The notes beneath the pieces were generated by a model. The model was given only the letters and a program-made list of their open reading frames with translations, had not been told where the DNA came from and did not search any database. Made by a program: the position numbers and the translations under genes. A stretch of DNA of 64,000 bases from an uncultured Roseobacter sp. (GTDB taxonomy: Bacteria > Pseudomonadota > Alphaproteobacteria > Rhodobacterales > Rhodobacteraceae): positions 62,001-126,000 of the forward strand of contig NZ_CANMNK010000008.1 of assembly GCF_947499265.1 (NCBI RefSeq). The letters run 5' to 3'. Position 1 is the first letter of the stretch; each line of letters starts with the position of its first letter. Of this stretch, positions 35,579 to 46,200 are shown piece after piece.

Positions 35579-36904
35579 ATGTCGTTCGTCTGGCTCAAAC
35601 ATTATATGCCGCGCAGCCTCTATGCGCGGGCGGTCCTCATCCTGCTGTTGCCGGTTGTTTTCCTGCAATTGGTTGTCACCGTGCTGTTCCTGACGCGCCA
35701 CTTTGAGGACGTCACACAGCAGATGACAGATACGGTGGCGCGTGAATTGCGGCTGGTTCTTTCGATCATCGGGGGGGCGCCTGACAGAGGGTCCATTGGC
35801 ACCGCCGTCATCCAATCCGCCTCGCAACTGGCGATCACGGTGGTGCCCGTCACCCGAGCCCAGGTGCCGCAAGAACAAATGCGAGAGTGGTACGATTTTT
35901 CGGGCCGCGTGATTGTGCGCCGCCTGCCCAGTCAGATCCCTCAGATCATCAGCGTTGATCTGACTGAAAACCGGCGGGTGCATGTCTATGCGGAAACAAG
36001 GTACGGACCCGCGAAGATCAGCTTCGACCGCCGTCGCATCTCGGCCGCAAACCCGCACCAACTCTTTGTGAACATGCTGTTTTTCGGCGGTCTCATCACC
36101 GTGATCGCGATCCTCTATCTGCGCAACCAATTGCGTCCGATTAAGCGCCTGGCGCGGGCTGCCGAGGCTTTTGGCCGTGGCCGCCACGAGCCGTACTCTC
36201 CCGCCGGTGCTGTTGAGGTACGCGCCGCAGGCAATGCGTTTTTGGACATGCGGACCCGGATTGAACGGCAGATCGAACAACGCACGCTGATGCTCTCGGG
36301 GGTCAGCCATGATCTGCGCACGCCCCTGACGCGGATGCGGCTGAGCCTGTCGATGCTGGAAGATGACGAGCGGCAACTGCTGGAGCAGGATGTCGATGAC
36401 ATGCAGGACATGCTCGATGCCTTCCTGAACTTCGTAAAAACCGCCGGTGAGGGCGAAACTGAGCCGGTTGATCCGCATGAGTTGGTGGAAAGTGCGGTGG
36501 AAAGTGCCCGCAGGGCGGGGCGCAATGTAAAGCTGATGCCATCGGAAGGAGATGGCACCGGGACTGTAACGCTGAACCGGCTGGCCATGCGGCGCGCCCT
36601 GGACAATCTGATTTCCAACGCGGTGCGCTACGGCGCGATGGCGGAGGTTTCGGTTCTGTTCACTGAGAAAACACTGCGCATCCGGGTGGAAGATGATGGC
36701 CCGGGCATCCCTGAGGACCGTCGGGTGGAGGCAACACGTCCCTTCACGCGGCTGGATCCAGCGCGCAATCAGGATAAGGGTGGCGGCGTCGGCTTGGGAT
36801 TGGCCATTGCCACCGACATTGCGCGTGCCCACGGGGGGGTGCTCCGGCTGAGCAGCTCGGTCCGGCTGGGCGGTCTCAGAGCAGATATCGTGATTGCGCG
36901 GTAA
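35579..36904 (+). CDS. EnvZ-like sensor histidine kinase
   Basis: This is a 441-aa membrane kinase. A first helix lies at about 15-40, a short periplasmic region reaches to about 155, and a second helix is at about 160-180. A HAMP domain follows, then HisKA with His244 (SGVSHDLRTPLTRMR), and an ATPase domain (DNLISNAVRYG, DDGPGIPEDRR, GVGLGLAIATDIARAHGG). This is the EnvZ/OmpR-type arrangement. No response regulator gene is next to it, so its OmpR-type partner is encoded elsewhere. It is monocistronic by context. Confidence 0.9.
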   Translation: MSFVWLKHYMPRSLYARAVLILLLPVVFLQLVVTVLFLTRHFEDVTQQMTDTVARELRLVLSIIGGAPDRGSIGTAVIQSASQLAITVVPVTRAQVPQEQMREWYDFSGRVIVRRLPSQIPQIISVDLTENRRVHVYAETRYGPAKISFDRRRISAANPHQLFVNMLFFGGLITVIAILYLRNQLRPIKRLARAAEAFGRGRHEPYSPAGAVEVRAAGNAFLDMRTRIERQIEQRTLMLSGVSHDLRTPLTRMRLSLSMLEDDERQLLEQDVDDMQDMLDAFLNFVKTAGEGETEPVDPHELVESAVESARRAGRNVKLMPSEGDGTGTVTLNRLAMRRALDNLISNAVRYGAMAEVSVLFTEKTLRIRVEDDGPGIPEDRRVEATRPFTRLDPARNQDKGGGVGLGLAIATDIARAHGGVLRLSSSVRLGGLRADIVIAR

Positions 36905-37346
36905 TCTGGCCGGCGCGCCCTGAATAGAAAGCAATGCATGACATCCGCGCGTGATCCTACCCGATGTCTGGAGACATCATCGTCTTGCCGGAGGTTTCAA
37001 CGGTGATTCCAGACCGGCGCGGGGCAGCGCAGTGTGTCTGAGCCGGCAAGGCATATGAGAGGCCAGAAAAATTGACCACGCCCAAACGCCTGCCAAACTC
37101 AACTCGGTAAAAGAGGGGGCAACCCCAACACTTAACTCGTTACAAAAATCTACACACTGCGCCGTTGCCCCCGCGCCGACTGCATGGAAGAGAATTAGCA
37201 CAAATTTTACGAAACATGTTTGCTTTCTGCAAAATTGGTAAATGCGAAAAATCAATAAAGAGAGACGGTTACCGATCTTGGTTAGTGTGGCGGGCACTTT
37301 TGTGGGACGGATCGCACGGGCGATCTGATGCGGTGAAAAGTGATTA
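36905..37346. other. 442-base gap, AT-richer, no supported gene
   Basis: The region between the kinase and the CAT-anticodon tRNA has no convincing gene. It contains a perfect palindrome TTTGC-TTTCT-GCAAA at 37219-37233 that could be an orphan operator. A 28-codon frame at 37242-37328 lacks a ribosome binding site. Confidence 0.5.
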
Positions 37347-37423
37347 TGGTAGGCCCGGCAGGACTTGAACCCGCAACCAAAGCGTTATGAGCGCTCTGCT
37401 CTAACCAGTTGAGCTACAGGCCC
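37347..37423 (-). tRNA. tRNA with anticodon CAT, probably tRNA-Ile2 (lysidine type)
   Basis: This is a 77-base tRNA with encoded CCA. The acceptor is GGGCCTG, the anticodon stem GAGCG/CGCTT has loop CTCATAA, and the T arm is GCGGG-TTCAAGT-CCTGC. CAT can be elongator tRNA-Met or tRNA-Ile2. The GGGCC acceptor and TTTGGTTGC junction look more like tRNA-Ile2, but I cannot exclude Met without a covariance model. Confidence 0.85.
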
Positions 37424-37554
37424 GCCATAAGCCTGTGGGTAAGCTGCGCGGATGGCGGCGTCAAGTGGTCGTTGGCACCGGTGGCAGGCGTTGCATGCGG
37501 GCTGCGAATGCTCTAACCCGCCATCAATATATTTGTCGCGCGGGGGACCGGACC

Positions 37555-38601
37555 ATGACACTGCCCAAAAACGGGATCACCTATGCGGACGCAGGGGTCG
37601 ATATCGACGCCGGAAACGCGCTGGTGGAGAGAATCAAGCCTGCGGCCAAGCGCACAAACAGGTCTGGTGTCATGGCGGGTCTGGGTGGGTTTGGCGCACT
37701 CTTTGACCTCAAGGATGCAGGCTATCACGACCCTATTCTGGTGGCGGCTACGGATGGGGTCGGCACCAAACTGCGGATTGCCATCGATACTGGCCATGTG
37801 GATGGCGTTGGCGTCGATCTGGTGGCCATGTGTGTCAACGATCTGGTGTGTCAGGGGGCTGAGCCGCTGTTTTTCCTCGACTATTTTGCTACGGGCGCGC
37901 TGAAAACCGAAAAGGCCGCGCGCATCATAGAGGGGATCGCTCTGGGGTGTGAGCGGGCCGGTTGCGCGCTGATCGGTGGCGAAACCGCCGAGATGCCGGG
38001 CATGTATCCTGCCGGGGATTTCGATCTGGCGGGTTTTTCCGTGGGCGCGATGGAGCGGGGGCAGGATTTGCCTGCGGAGGTTGCGGCTGGGGATGTGCTG
38101 CTGGGTCTTGCCTCGGACGGGGTGCATTCCAACGGCTACAGCCTGGTGCGCAAGCTGGTGGCGCTTTCCGGGTTGGGGTGGGAGGACAAATGCCCCTGGT
38201 CCCAACAGTCGCTGGGCGCGGAACTGCTCACCCCCACACGTCTTTTTGTGAAACCCGCGCTGGCCGCGATCCAGTCCGGCGGCGTGCATGCCCTGGCACA
38301 TATCACCGGCGGCGGGCTGACGGAAAACCTGCCACGCGTTCTGCCGGAAGGGCTGGGTGCGGAAATTGATCTCTCAACTTGGCTGCTGCCGGATGTTTTT
38401 AGCTGGATGGCACAGACCGGTGGGATGTCAGAGGCGGAAATGCTGAAAACCTTCAACTGCGGGATTGGCATGATCCTTGCGGTTTCTCCTGACCGCGCCG
38501 ATGCGCTGACCGCCCTGCTGGCGGAGCACGGTGAGGACGTCACCCGCGTCGGGTCCGTGACGGAAACAGCCGGGGTTCACTATCAGGGCGCGCTTTTGTG
38601 A
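37555..38601 (+). CDS. purM: Phosphoribosylformylglycinamidine cyclo-ligase
   Basis: This 348-aa AIR synthetase closes the imidazole ring in purine synthesis (step 5, ATP-dependent). Family landmarks are [20 protein letters not shown] at the N terminus, ATDGVGTKL (about 64-72), [20 protein letters not shown] (about 90-109) and [11 protein letters not shown] (about 141-151). Length matches E. coli PurM (345). The start at 37555 gives the family N terminus; the frame upstream is not conserved. The stop overlaps the purN start by four bases. Confidence 0.97.
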   Translation: MTLPKNGITYADAGVDIDAGNALVERIKPAAKRTNRSGVMAGLGGFGALFDLKDAGYHDPILVAATDGVGTKLRIAIDTGHVDGVGVDLVAMCVNDLVCQGAEPLFFLDYFATGALKTEKAARIIEGIALGCERAGCALIGGETAEMPGMYPAGDFDLAGFSVGAMERGQDLPAEVAAGDVLLGLASDGVHSNGYSLVRKLVALSGLGWEDKCPWSQQSLGAELLTPTRLFVKPALAAIQSGGVHALAHITGGGLTENLPRVLPEGLGAEIDLSTWLLPDVFSWMAQTGGMSEAEMLKTFNCGIGMILAVSPDRADALTALLAEHGEDVTRVGSVTETAGVHYQGALL

Positions 38602-39191
38602 GCAAACGCGTTGCGATTTTCATCTCGGGCGGCGGGTCGAACATGCTCAAGCTGCTGGAGAGCATGACCGGAGATCACCCTGCGCGGCCTTGCGTGGTGT
38701 TGTCGAACGATCCAATGGCGCGCGGGCTGGAGCTGGCCGAAGCGCGCGGCGTGCCGACAGAGGTGGTACGGCATGAACCGTTCAAGGGCGACAGGGTGGC
38801 GTTTGAGCACGCGATTTCCGGCGCCATCGCCCCTCACGCGCCCGATGTCATTTGCCTCGCAGGCTTCATGCGCAAGCTGACCGAAAGCTTTGTGGATCCC
38901 TGGCGCGGCAAGATGCTGAACATTCATCCCTCCTTATTGCCCAAATACCGGGGTCTCAACACCCACGCGCGCGCTCTTGCAGCCGGCGACTCTGTGCACG
39001 GCTGCACGGTCCATCAGGTCACGCCACAACTGGATGACGGCCCCATTCTTGGCCAGGCGCAGGTTCCGGTCTTGGCAGAGGATACCGTGGACAGTCTTGC
39101 GGCGCGTGTATTGGCGCAGGAACACCTGCTTTACCCCGCGGTGCTGCGCCGTTTTGCGGCAGGGGACCACCGCCCGATCCTGTTGCGTTAA
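38598..39191 (+). CDS. purN: Phosphoribosylglycinamide formyltransferase
   Basis: This 197-aa GAR transformylase uses 10-formyl-tetrahydrofolate (purine step 3). It shows [17 protein letters not shown] at the N terminus and the catalytic Asn-His-Asp set in [15 protein letters not shown] (about 109-123) and QLDDGPIL. The GTG start overlaps purM (GTGA), the usual coupled purMN arrangement. purC, purS and purQ lie 11 kb further on, so pathway genes are split over two operons in this window. Confidence 0.97.
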   Translation: MSKRVAIFISGGGSNMLKLLESMTGDHPARPCVVLSNDPMARGLELAEARGVPTEVVRHEPFKGDRVAFEHAISGAIAPHAPDVICLAGFMRKLTESFVDPWRGKMLNIHPSLLPKYRGLNTHARALAAGDSVHGCTVHQVTPQLDDGPILGQAQVPVLAEDTVDSLAARVLAQEHLLYPAVLRRFAAGDHRPILLR

Positions 39192-39285
39192 GGCTTCGTT
39201 CAGGGTTCTGGTCAAAGCTGTGGGGGTCGTGTAACAGTTTAAAACCTGGGTATCACCGACACCATAAAGAAAAAGAAACGCCCGA

Positions 39286-40446
39286 ATGAAAACACTCACC
39301 ACGACTGAGGAGCTGGCCGCTTTTTGCACGGAAGCGGCGGGCCACGACTATGTGACGGTCGATACCGAATTTCTGCGCGAACGCACGTATTATTCCAAGC
39401 TCTGTCTGATCCAACTGGCGATGCCTGGAGAAGACGACAGCACAGCGGTTCTGGTCGATCCGCTCTCGGACGGGCTCTCGCTGGAGCCGCTTTACGATCT
39501 CTTTCGCGACACCTCGGTGGTCAAGGTGTTCCACGCCGCCCGTCAGGATCTGGAGATTTTTTACGTTGACGCCCAGGTCTTTCCCGAGCCACTTTTCGAC
39601 ACGCAGGTTGCCGCGATGGTCTGTGGTTTCGGTGAGCAGGTGGGCTATGAAACGCTGGTGCGGCGCATTGCCAAAAAGCCGCTCGACAAGACGTCGCGCT
39701 TTACCGATTGGTCGCGCAGGCCGCTCACGGAAGCGCAAAAGACCTACGCGCTGGCAGATGTAACGCATCTGCGCGACATCTACGAGTATCTCGCAAAGAA
39801 GCTGCAGGAAACCGAACGCAGCCGCTGGGTGAACGAAGAACTGACGGTGCTGACCAGCGCGGATACCTATGTCGTCACGCCGCATGAGGCCTGGCGCCGG
39901 GTCAAAACCCGCACGAATTCACCGAAATTCCTGGCTATTGTGCGGGAGCTTGCAGCCTTTCGCGAAAGCTTTGCGCAGGAGCGCAACATCCCGCGCAACC
40001 GTGTGTTCAAGGATGACGCCTTGGTGGAGCTGGCCTCCAACAAACCCAAGAACAACGAAGAGCTGGGCCGGGCGCGCCTCTTGCTGCGGGAAGCGCGGCG
40101 GGGTGATATTGCCGAGGGCATCTTGAAGGCCGTGGCCGCAGGTGTGGCCTGTTCGCCGGATCAGATGCCCCAACCCGACCGGTCGCGGGACAAGTTGCAG
40201 GTCAACCCCGCCCTGGCGGATTTGTTGCGCGTGCTGCTGAAAGCCAAGACCGAAAGTGCTGGTGTTGCCGCGAAACTCATTGCGCCCGCCTCAGATCTGG
40301 ATGCGATTGCGGCGGGGCTGCGCGACGTGCCGGCACTGGCCGGGTGGCGCAAAGAGGTTTTTGGCGCGGATGCGCTGCGGCTTTGTGATGGGAAGATCGC
40401 TTTGGCCGCAGATGGGTCGGACGTGCGCATCGTCACACTCGACTGA
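39286..40446 (+). CDS. rnd: Ribonuclease D
   Basis: This 386-aa 3'-5' exoribonuclease takes part in tRNA and structured-RNA end processing. The DEDDy catalytic residues are visible: Asp26 and Glu28 (VTVDTEF), the Exo II motif KVFHAARQDLEIF (about 80-92), and Exo III with Tyr and Asp in YALADVTHL (about 151-159). An HRDC domain occupies about 205-285 and a C-terminal helical domain follows. It is probably transcribed from its own promoter, 94 bases after purN. Confidence 0.95.
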   Translation: MKTLTTTEELAAFCTEAAGHDYVTVDTEFLRERTYYSKLCLIQLAMPGEDDSTAVLVDPLSDGLSLEPLYDLFRDTSVVKVFHAARQDLEIFYVDAQVFPEPLFDTQVAAMVCGFGEQVGYETLVRRIAKKPLDKTSRFTDWSRRPLTEAQKTYALADVTHLRDIYEYLAKKLQETERSRWVNEELTVLTSADTYVVTPHEAWRRVKTRTNSPKFLAIVRELAAFRESFAQERNIPRNRVFKDDALVELASNKPKNNEELGRARLLLREARRGDIAEGILKAVAAGVACSPDQMPQPDRSRDKLQVNPALADLLRVLLKAKTESAGVAAKLIAPASDLDAIAAGLRDVPALAGWRKEVFGADALRLCDGKIALAADGSDVRIVTLD

Positions 40447-40467
40447 AACTGACCTTCGTCTCAGAAG

Positions 40468-40971
40468 TTACCGGCGAGATTGAAGCGCGTTGCGCGCGGC
40501 TTCCACGCGGATCGTGCGCACGTCGCGCAGCGTCTGGTCAGTCACCTTGCGCGCGACGTTGACCTCCCGCGATGCAGGCGTGCCTGCGCCGGTATTTGGC
40601 CCGCGCAGCCCTTCAAGACGGTAAGTGAGCACCCCGTCGACGGCCTGCTCATCTTCTTCTGCAGGGGTCAGCTGCACCGAATGAACGCCTTGCACTGCGG
40701 CCACACCGGTTGCGCGGATGATCGCGCCGCCGGGCACACGTTCCACGACAAGTTCGCTGATGCTGTCAATGGGCTGGCCGTTATAGACCACTTCATTGTT
40801 GCGCGAGTCGAAGATGCCCGTGCGTTCCGGGATCAGCGGGTTTGTGTTTGCGGAAGCTGCTGTTGTCGGGGCCGCTTCGCCGCGGCCAAACCAGTTGAAC
40901 GGGTTGAGACGGGTGCCACAAGCAGATACGACAAGTGTGGAGATCAAAAGGGCGGAAACTGTCTTGTGCAT
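40468..40971 (-). CDS. Putative lipoprotein of unknown function
   Basis: This is a 167-aa exported protein with a lipoprotein signal (VVSACG, modified Cys about residue 18 from MHKTV). The mature protein contains NPFNWFGRG just after the lipid-attachment site, then IFDSRNNEVVYNGQPIDSISEL and a beta-rich core with alternating hydrophobic residues. I start at 40971 because the upstream Met (40983) would lengthen the signal without benefit. I recall similar unnamed proteins in Rhodobacteraceae. It converges on rnd and diverges from sufE. Confidence 0.8.
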   Translation of the reverse strand: MHKTVSALLISTLVVSACGTRLNPFNWFGRGEAAPTTAASANTNPLIPERTGIFDSRNNEVVYNGQPIDSISELVVERVPGGAIIRATGVAAVQGVHSVQLTPAEEDEQAVDGVLTYRLEGLRGPNTGAGTPASREVNVARKVTDQTLRDVRTIRVEAARNALQSRR

Positions 40972-41095
40972 CGGGCCTGCCATGAATTCTTGTTTGCTCT
41001 GAACTACCCCATCTCAGGCCACTTGAAAAGCGTCAAGGCGGGCTGGACCTTTGTCCTCACGCGCCTTACCTCAAGGACGAGAAATGAGGGACCCC

Positions 41096-41506
41096 ATGGC
41101 GCAAGCAGCTTTCGAAGAATTGGTTGAAGATTTCGAGTTCCTGGAGGAGTGGGAAGATCGCTACCGTCTCGTGATCGAGGAGGGAAAAGCGATGGACCCG
41201 TTGGCAGATGCTTTGAAAGTGCCGGCCACCAAGGTGGATGGCTGCGCCAGTCAGGTTTGGCTGCATGCGACGATTGAGGGGGAGACTCTGCACTTTGACG
41301 GTGAAAGCGATGCGATGATCGTGAACGGCCTCATTGCGATCTTAAGAAAGCTCTATAATGGGCTGACGTTAAAGGATGTTTTGGCCGTTGATGCGCGCGC
41401 TGAAATGGGTCGGTTAGGGTTGAACGATCACCTGTCGGCGCAGCGCTCGAACGGGTTGCGGGCGATGATCGAACGCATCCGCTCTCTGGCTGCTGCCGCC
41501 GCGTGA
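41096..41506 (+). CDS. sufE: SufE-family cysteine-desulfurase sulfur acceptor
   Basis: This 136-aa protein accepts persulfide sulfur from SufS and passes it to the SufBCD scaffold for iron-sulfur cluster assembly. The active Cys50 lies in KVDGCASQVWL, the SufE signature, and the C-terminal helix ends NGLRAMIERIRSL. I choose ATG 41096 (MAQAAFEELV) as the typical family start; ATG 41084 is possible and has its own AAGGACGAG. No other suf gene is in the window. Confidence 0.9.
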   Translation: MAQAAFEELVEDFEFLEEWEDRYRLVIEEGKAMDPLADALKVPATKVDGCASQVWLHATIEGETLHFDGESDAMIVNGLIAILRKLYNGLTLKDVLAVDARAEMGRLGLNDHLSAQRSNGLRAMIERIRSLAAAAA

Positions 41507-41515
41507 CTCCAAGGC

Positions 41516-41561
41516 GGCGTCTGCGACGCCACACTATGCTTTAAAATTCCTGACGGAATTT
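41516..41561. terminator. Two small hairpins between convergent sufE and the DUF1638 gene
   Basis: A 6-bp hairpin (41516-41521 with 41525-41530) and a 7-bp AT-rich hairpin (41544-41550 with 41555-41561) lie in the 77-base convergent gap. Neither has a clear T-run, so termination is probable but not certain. Confidence 0.4.
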
Positions 41562-41583
41562 CGACGGGTGGCCCATGTTATGA

Positions 41584-42246
41584 TTATCGCGCGGGTCGGT
41601 CTGCAACCCCAGCCAACGCTGTGGCGAGATCCCCATATCCGGTAAAGCGCCGTTCAAACTCGAGGCCGAGGAAATCCGCACAGGTTTTTGCCTTTTCAGT
41701 CAACGCCGGGTCATCGGTCTGGGCCTGATAGACAAGTTTTTCGTAGTTGCCAAAATACATGTCGCGCAGGTCGGGGTGGCGATCAAGACCCATCGGCTTG
41801 ACCACAAAGGCATCGAATTGGCGCACCAGAAAGTCAGTGAGATAGAAGGTGGTGAATTCGGTCTCACTCTGTTTGGCGAAGCGGTCATTGCCCTCGAAGA
41901 AGGAATAGCAATGCGGCCCGGCGATCATTTCCACGCCTAGTTCATCGCAGGCGGCCTGCAAGAGGCCCCCTGTGCCGCAATCGGCGTAAACGACGAAAAT
42001 CTGATCGTAGGCGCCACGGTGCTTGGCAACGGCGTCGCGCACAGCCTGGGTGATTTTTTCGGGATAGAGGTGGTATTTGGCGGGCAGGCAGGTCAGGTCC
42101 AGGTGGGACCAGCCGTTTGCCGCTTTCAGGTCGAGAATTTCGCGCGCCAAGGCACCACAGGCGATCAGAAGCACCTTGCCGGACTGCTGCGCGAGCGGCA
42201 GGCCGCGTTCCGTCAGCTTGGTGTCGTTCAGCTCTGGCATGCTCAC
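41584..42246 (-). CDS. DUF1638 protein associated with corrinoid methyl transfer
   Basis: This is a 220-aa protein with the DUF1638 plan: KVLLIACGALAREILDL (about 24-40), LPAKYHLYPEKI (about 54-65), VVYADCGTGGLL (about 84-95) and GPHCYSFFEGND (about 109-120). DUF1638 genes recur beside corrinoid proteins and methyltransferases, and some annotation files call them virulence factor without evidence. The corrinoid gene ends 66 bases upstream on the same strand, so an operon is likely. A role in corrinoid-dependent methyl transfer is an inference from this recurring neighbourhood. Confidence 0.82.
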   Translation of the reverse strand: MSMPELNDTKLTERGLPLAQQSGKVLLIACGALAREILDLKAANGWSHLDLTCLPAKYHLYPEKITQAVRDAVAKHRGAYDQIFVVYADCGTGGLLQAACDELGVEMIAGPHCYSFFEGNDRFAKQSETEFTTFYLTDFLVRQFDAFVVKPMGLDRHPDLRDMYFGNYEKLVYQAQTDDPALTEKAKTCADFLGLEFERRFTGYGDLATALAGVADRPAR

Positions 42247-42312
42247 CCTTCACAAAAACGGCCTGCGCCGGTTTCCCGACAAGAGAGGCCGCTCAATCCG
42301 GTTGTGCGGGTG

Positions 42313-43011
42313 TCAGGCGGATTTCTGATTGTGCTTGCGACCGACCCATTCCTTTGCCGTCTCAACCGCCACGGCGGCATCCCGGCAATAAGCGTCCGCA
42401 CCGATGGCCCGACCAAACTCTTCATTCAACGGTGCGCCGCCAACGAGCACGATATAATCATCGCGGATGCCCTGTTCCACCATCGTGTCGATCACGACCT
42501 TCATGTAAGGCATGGTGGTGGTCAGCAGCGCGGACATGCCCAGAATGTCAGGGCCTTCTTTTTCCATCGCTTCGAGGTAGGACTCAACGGCGTTGTTGAT
42601 CCCCAGATCGACCACTTCGAAGCCGGCACCTTCCATCATCATGCCCACGAGGTTCTTGCCGATGTCATGAATGTCACCTTTGACGGTGCCGATTACCATT
42701 TTGCCCACGCGGGGCGCGCCCGTTTCCGCCAGCAGCGGCTTCAGAATGCCCATGCCGCCCTTCATGGCGTTTGCGGCGAGCAACACTTCAGGCACAAACA
42801 GAATACCGTCGCGGAAATCCGCGCCCACGATGGTCATGCCGCCAACGAGCGCCTTGGTCAGGATGTCGTAGGGGGCCCATCCGCGTTCCAGCAGAATCTC
42901 CACACCTTCGATGATTTCCTCTTTGAGGCCATCGTAGAGGTCGTCAAACATCTGCTGGACAAGTTCTTCGTCGTCCAGTTCTGACAGGATGATATCGTCT
43001 TCGTCCGACAT
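42313..43011 (-). CDS. Corrinoid (B12-binding) methyl-transfer protein, MtbC/MetH-B12-domain type
   Basis: This 232-aa protein combines a helical cap (about 10-95) with a B12-binding Rossmann domain. The cobalt-ligand motif KGDIHDIGKN contains His115, followed by GMSALLTTTM and VLVGGAPLNEE, the full DxHxxG...SxL...GG signature. It carries a methyl group on cobalamin between two methyltransferases. The start at 43011 has AAAGGAAAG upstream; the longer frame is not conserved. Together with the homocysteine methyltransferase at 48237-49262, it may form part of a split methionine synthase. Confidence 0.9.
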   Translation of the reverse strand: MSDEDDIILSELDDEELVQQMFDDLYDGLKEEIIEGVEILLERGWAPYDILTKALVGGMTIVGADFRDGILFVPEVLLAANAMKGGMGILKPLLAETGAPRVGKMVIGTVKGDIHDIGKNLVGMMMEGAGFEVVDLGINNAVESYLEAMEKEGPDILGMSALLTTTMPYMKVVIDTMVEQGIRDDYIVLVGGAPLNEEFGRAIGADAYCRDAAVAVETAKEWVGRKHNQKSA

Positions 43012-43225
43012 TGGCTTTCCTTTATTGCCGCACCAGAAAGCGGGGGCGTGGTCTCTGATCCCTTTTGACAGAACGTCCGCACCGGACTTTTCAAATTGCG
43101 ACACGAAGGAAACAATGTGCGACGCTGTGACGCTATTTTTATCGCAAATACAGGTGACTGTACAAGCTTTTGGAGCGCCTCTGGAGGCGAAACCTTTTCA
43201 TAATGATATACAGTTTTATCCGCAG

Positions 43226-46200
43226 TTATTCGGCGGCCTGCACCAGGATGAGCGGGCTTTGCTCTTTGGTTTTCGGTGCTTTGCGGCGCCATTTTCGCGC
43301 ATAGAGCAGCGCAAACATGGGCGGTGTGAAGTAGAACGACACCACCGTGGAGAGCAGGACACCCCCCGCCACGGACATCGCGAAGGGCGGCCAGAACCCG
43401 CCCCCGGCGAGGATCAGGGGCAGGAAGCCACCAAATGTCGTGATCGTGGTGCTGACGATGTGACGGCTCGACCCCATCAGAACATCGACCATCGCATCCG
43501 CGTTCCCCGACCGCGCGCCGGGATCATCGCGCAGGCCGGTCATGATGATGATGGCTGCGTTGATCGACACGCCGATGGAGCCGATCACGCCGATGATCGC
43601 GTTGATGCCAAAGGGATATTGGAAGATCGCCAGTGCCAGGATGCTCAGGCCCGCGGAGAGCACGCTGACCACCAGCGCGATGGCGGAGAGGCGGAAGGAA
43701 TTGAACGTCATGACAATGGCCGCGATGGACAGCGTCACGATCAGGCCCAGAGACGCCAGCAGATTGCCCAGGGTTTCCGACCGCGCATCGCTGTCGCCGC
43801 CAATCTCCAGACGGTACCCGGCAGGCAACGTGAACCCTTCGGCGTCAAGCGCCTGCTGCACCTGTACCAGGGCTTCTTCGGGCAGGACATCACGCAGGAT
43901 AAAGGCCTGGATGGTGTTCACCCGCTCGGCATTGCGCCGGGTGATGATGGGCTCGCTGGGGGTCAGAGAGATATCGGCGATGGCAGAGAGCGGCACGCCG
44001 GGGAAGGTGCCGTTGCGGGATTGTGCGGCGGCATCAGGGGGCAGAATCGTCATGTCGGCAATCGCCGTCAGATCCCCGCGTGTCGCATCGCCGAAGCGCA
44101 CCCGCACGGGCAATTCTTCTGGACCTTCGAGCAGCGATCCACCGGCAACCCCTTCGAGCCCGGCTTCGAGCTGCCGCGCGATGCTGGAAAGCTCAAACCC
44201 CAACTGGCGCGCCTTGGCCTCATCCACATCAATGCTGACCTCCGGCGCACCGGTGGTCACGGTGCCGCGCGTGAGCGTAACCGCATCGACATTGGCGATG
44301 ACGCGGCGCATCTCGGCACCGGTTTCCCGCAGGGTCGCAAGGTCCGGCCCCACAAGCCGCAGTTCAACCGGGGCATCCACGGGCGGGCCCTGCACCAGCC
44401 CGCGCACCAGAACCTGTGCCTCGGGCGCTGCTGCGCCAATGTCGCGTTCAAGCCTCGCAATCAGGGTTTCGGTGGCTTCGGGGGAGGTGGTTGTGACCAG
44501 CGCTTCGGCAAACCGCGAGGCATTATCGCGCCCACCGGCCATGTTGTAATAGAACGCCGGTGCGGATTTACCGATGACCCAGGAGACCTGTTTCGTCTCC
44601 GGCGCCTCCCGCAGCAGGGCATCCAGCCTATCGACCACCGTGGCGGTTTGCCCGATGGCGGCACCGGGCCGCAAGTCCACTTCGATGTGGAACTGGTCAC
44701 GGTCAACACCGGGAAAGAACTGTGCGGTCAGCAGCGGCATCGACATGAACCCCAGCACCGGCAGCACCAGCGAAAAGGCGACCGACTTCACCGGATTGCC
44801 GACAGCCCAGCGGAGCGTTCCGGCAAAGGCGCGTGACAGGCTGCGGATTTTCAAACCGCTGGCAAGGAGGCCGGTGTTACCTGCCGCTGGCATCGCCCAT
44901 CCGGCAATGGCGGGGGTCAGGGTCACGGCGATCACGAAGGACCACATCAACATGGTCACCACCGCGATGGCGATGGAACCGACGAAATCGCCCGCCGGTC
45001 CGGGCAGCAGGATCATCGGCGTAAAGGACAATGCGGTTGTGACCGTGGAGGCAAAAAGCGGGGCGAAGAGCCGGCGCACGGCCCCTCGGACCGCCGCGAT
45101 CCGCGTCTGCCCCCGGGCCACGCGCTGTCCCACCTCATCGGTCATGACTATCCCGGCATCGACCAGCAGACCCAGCGCCACGATCAGGCCGGTCACGGAC
45201 ATCTGGTGGATGGCCAGGCCGATCACATTCATCGTGGCCAGCGTCGCCAGCGACACCAGCGGCAGGATCAGGGCCACGATCATAGCGGCGCGTACGCCCA
45301 TTGTGATCAGCAATACGCTCACCACCAGCGCCACGCCGATGGCCATATTACCGCCCACTTCGGCCAGACGCTCCGCGGTGTAGCGGCTTTGATCAAAGAT
45401 CAGCTCGGCGGTGATGCTGGCGGGCGCATCCGCCTGAAATCGCGCGAGGGCGGCGGTCACGCGCTCCATCCAGACATCGACCTGCAAGCCGTCTTCCAGC
45501 TTGGCAGCGACCAATACGGCAGGCGCGCCATTGTGTATGGCTTCTTCGGCAAGGGGCAGGCGGGGCCCGCGGCTGATCCGAGCGATGTCCGCGATGCGAG
45601 TGACTTGACCATCCGCGCCTTCGCGCACGATCATCTCGCGCACCCGTTCAAGCGCTGTGATGTCGCCCGCGATGTCGATGATCAGCTCGTTGTCGAGGCT
45701 GCGCACGCGCCCGGCCTGGCCCTTGCTGTCGGCGCGTGCGATGGCGGCGGAGACATCATCTGCGGTCAGGCCAAGTGCTGCGGATTTTATGGGATCGAGC
45801 GTGACCAGCACTTCTTCTTCGGGGCTGCCAAAGGTTTCGACCTGCTTGGTCCCGGACAGCGAGCGCAAATCATCTGCAAGGCTTTCCGCATAGCGCCCCA
45901 TGATGGTCAGCGGCACGTCGGCGTGATCGGCCGAGAGCGCTATGATCGCGCCGAAGGTACCCGCCCCATCGGACGAAAACTCAGGCGTCGGGACACCCGC
46001 GGGAAACTCGGCCTCCGCATCGCCCAGAGCGTCGCGGATTTCGGACCAGACCTGCTCGATGCGTTCATCACCCAGGGTGTCCAACAGATCCACCTGCACG
46101 ATGGAAATGCCGGTGGCGGAGGTTGAATTGATTTCATCGACTTCCGGGATCTCCCGCAGGACCTCTTCGATCTCGGCGGTGACGAGGGTTTCAACACGCG

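Noticed and set aside
37242-37328. 28-codon frame MRKINKERRLPILV
   Set aside because: It has no ribosome binding site and lies immediately next to a tRNA in a gap without other coding signals.
42989-44836. Plus-strand open frame of 615 codons
   Set aside because: It is antisense to the RND permease, has no family match and is rich in His/Asp/Gly as typical of antisense frames.
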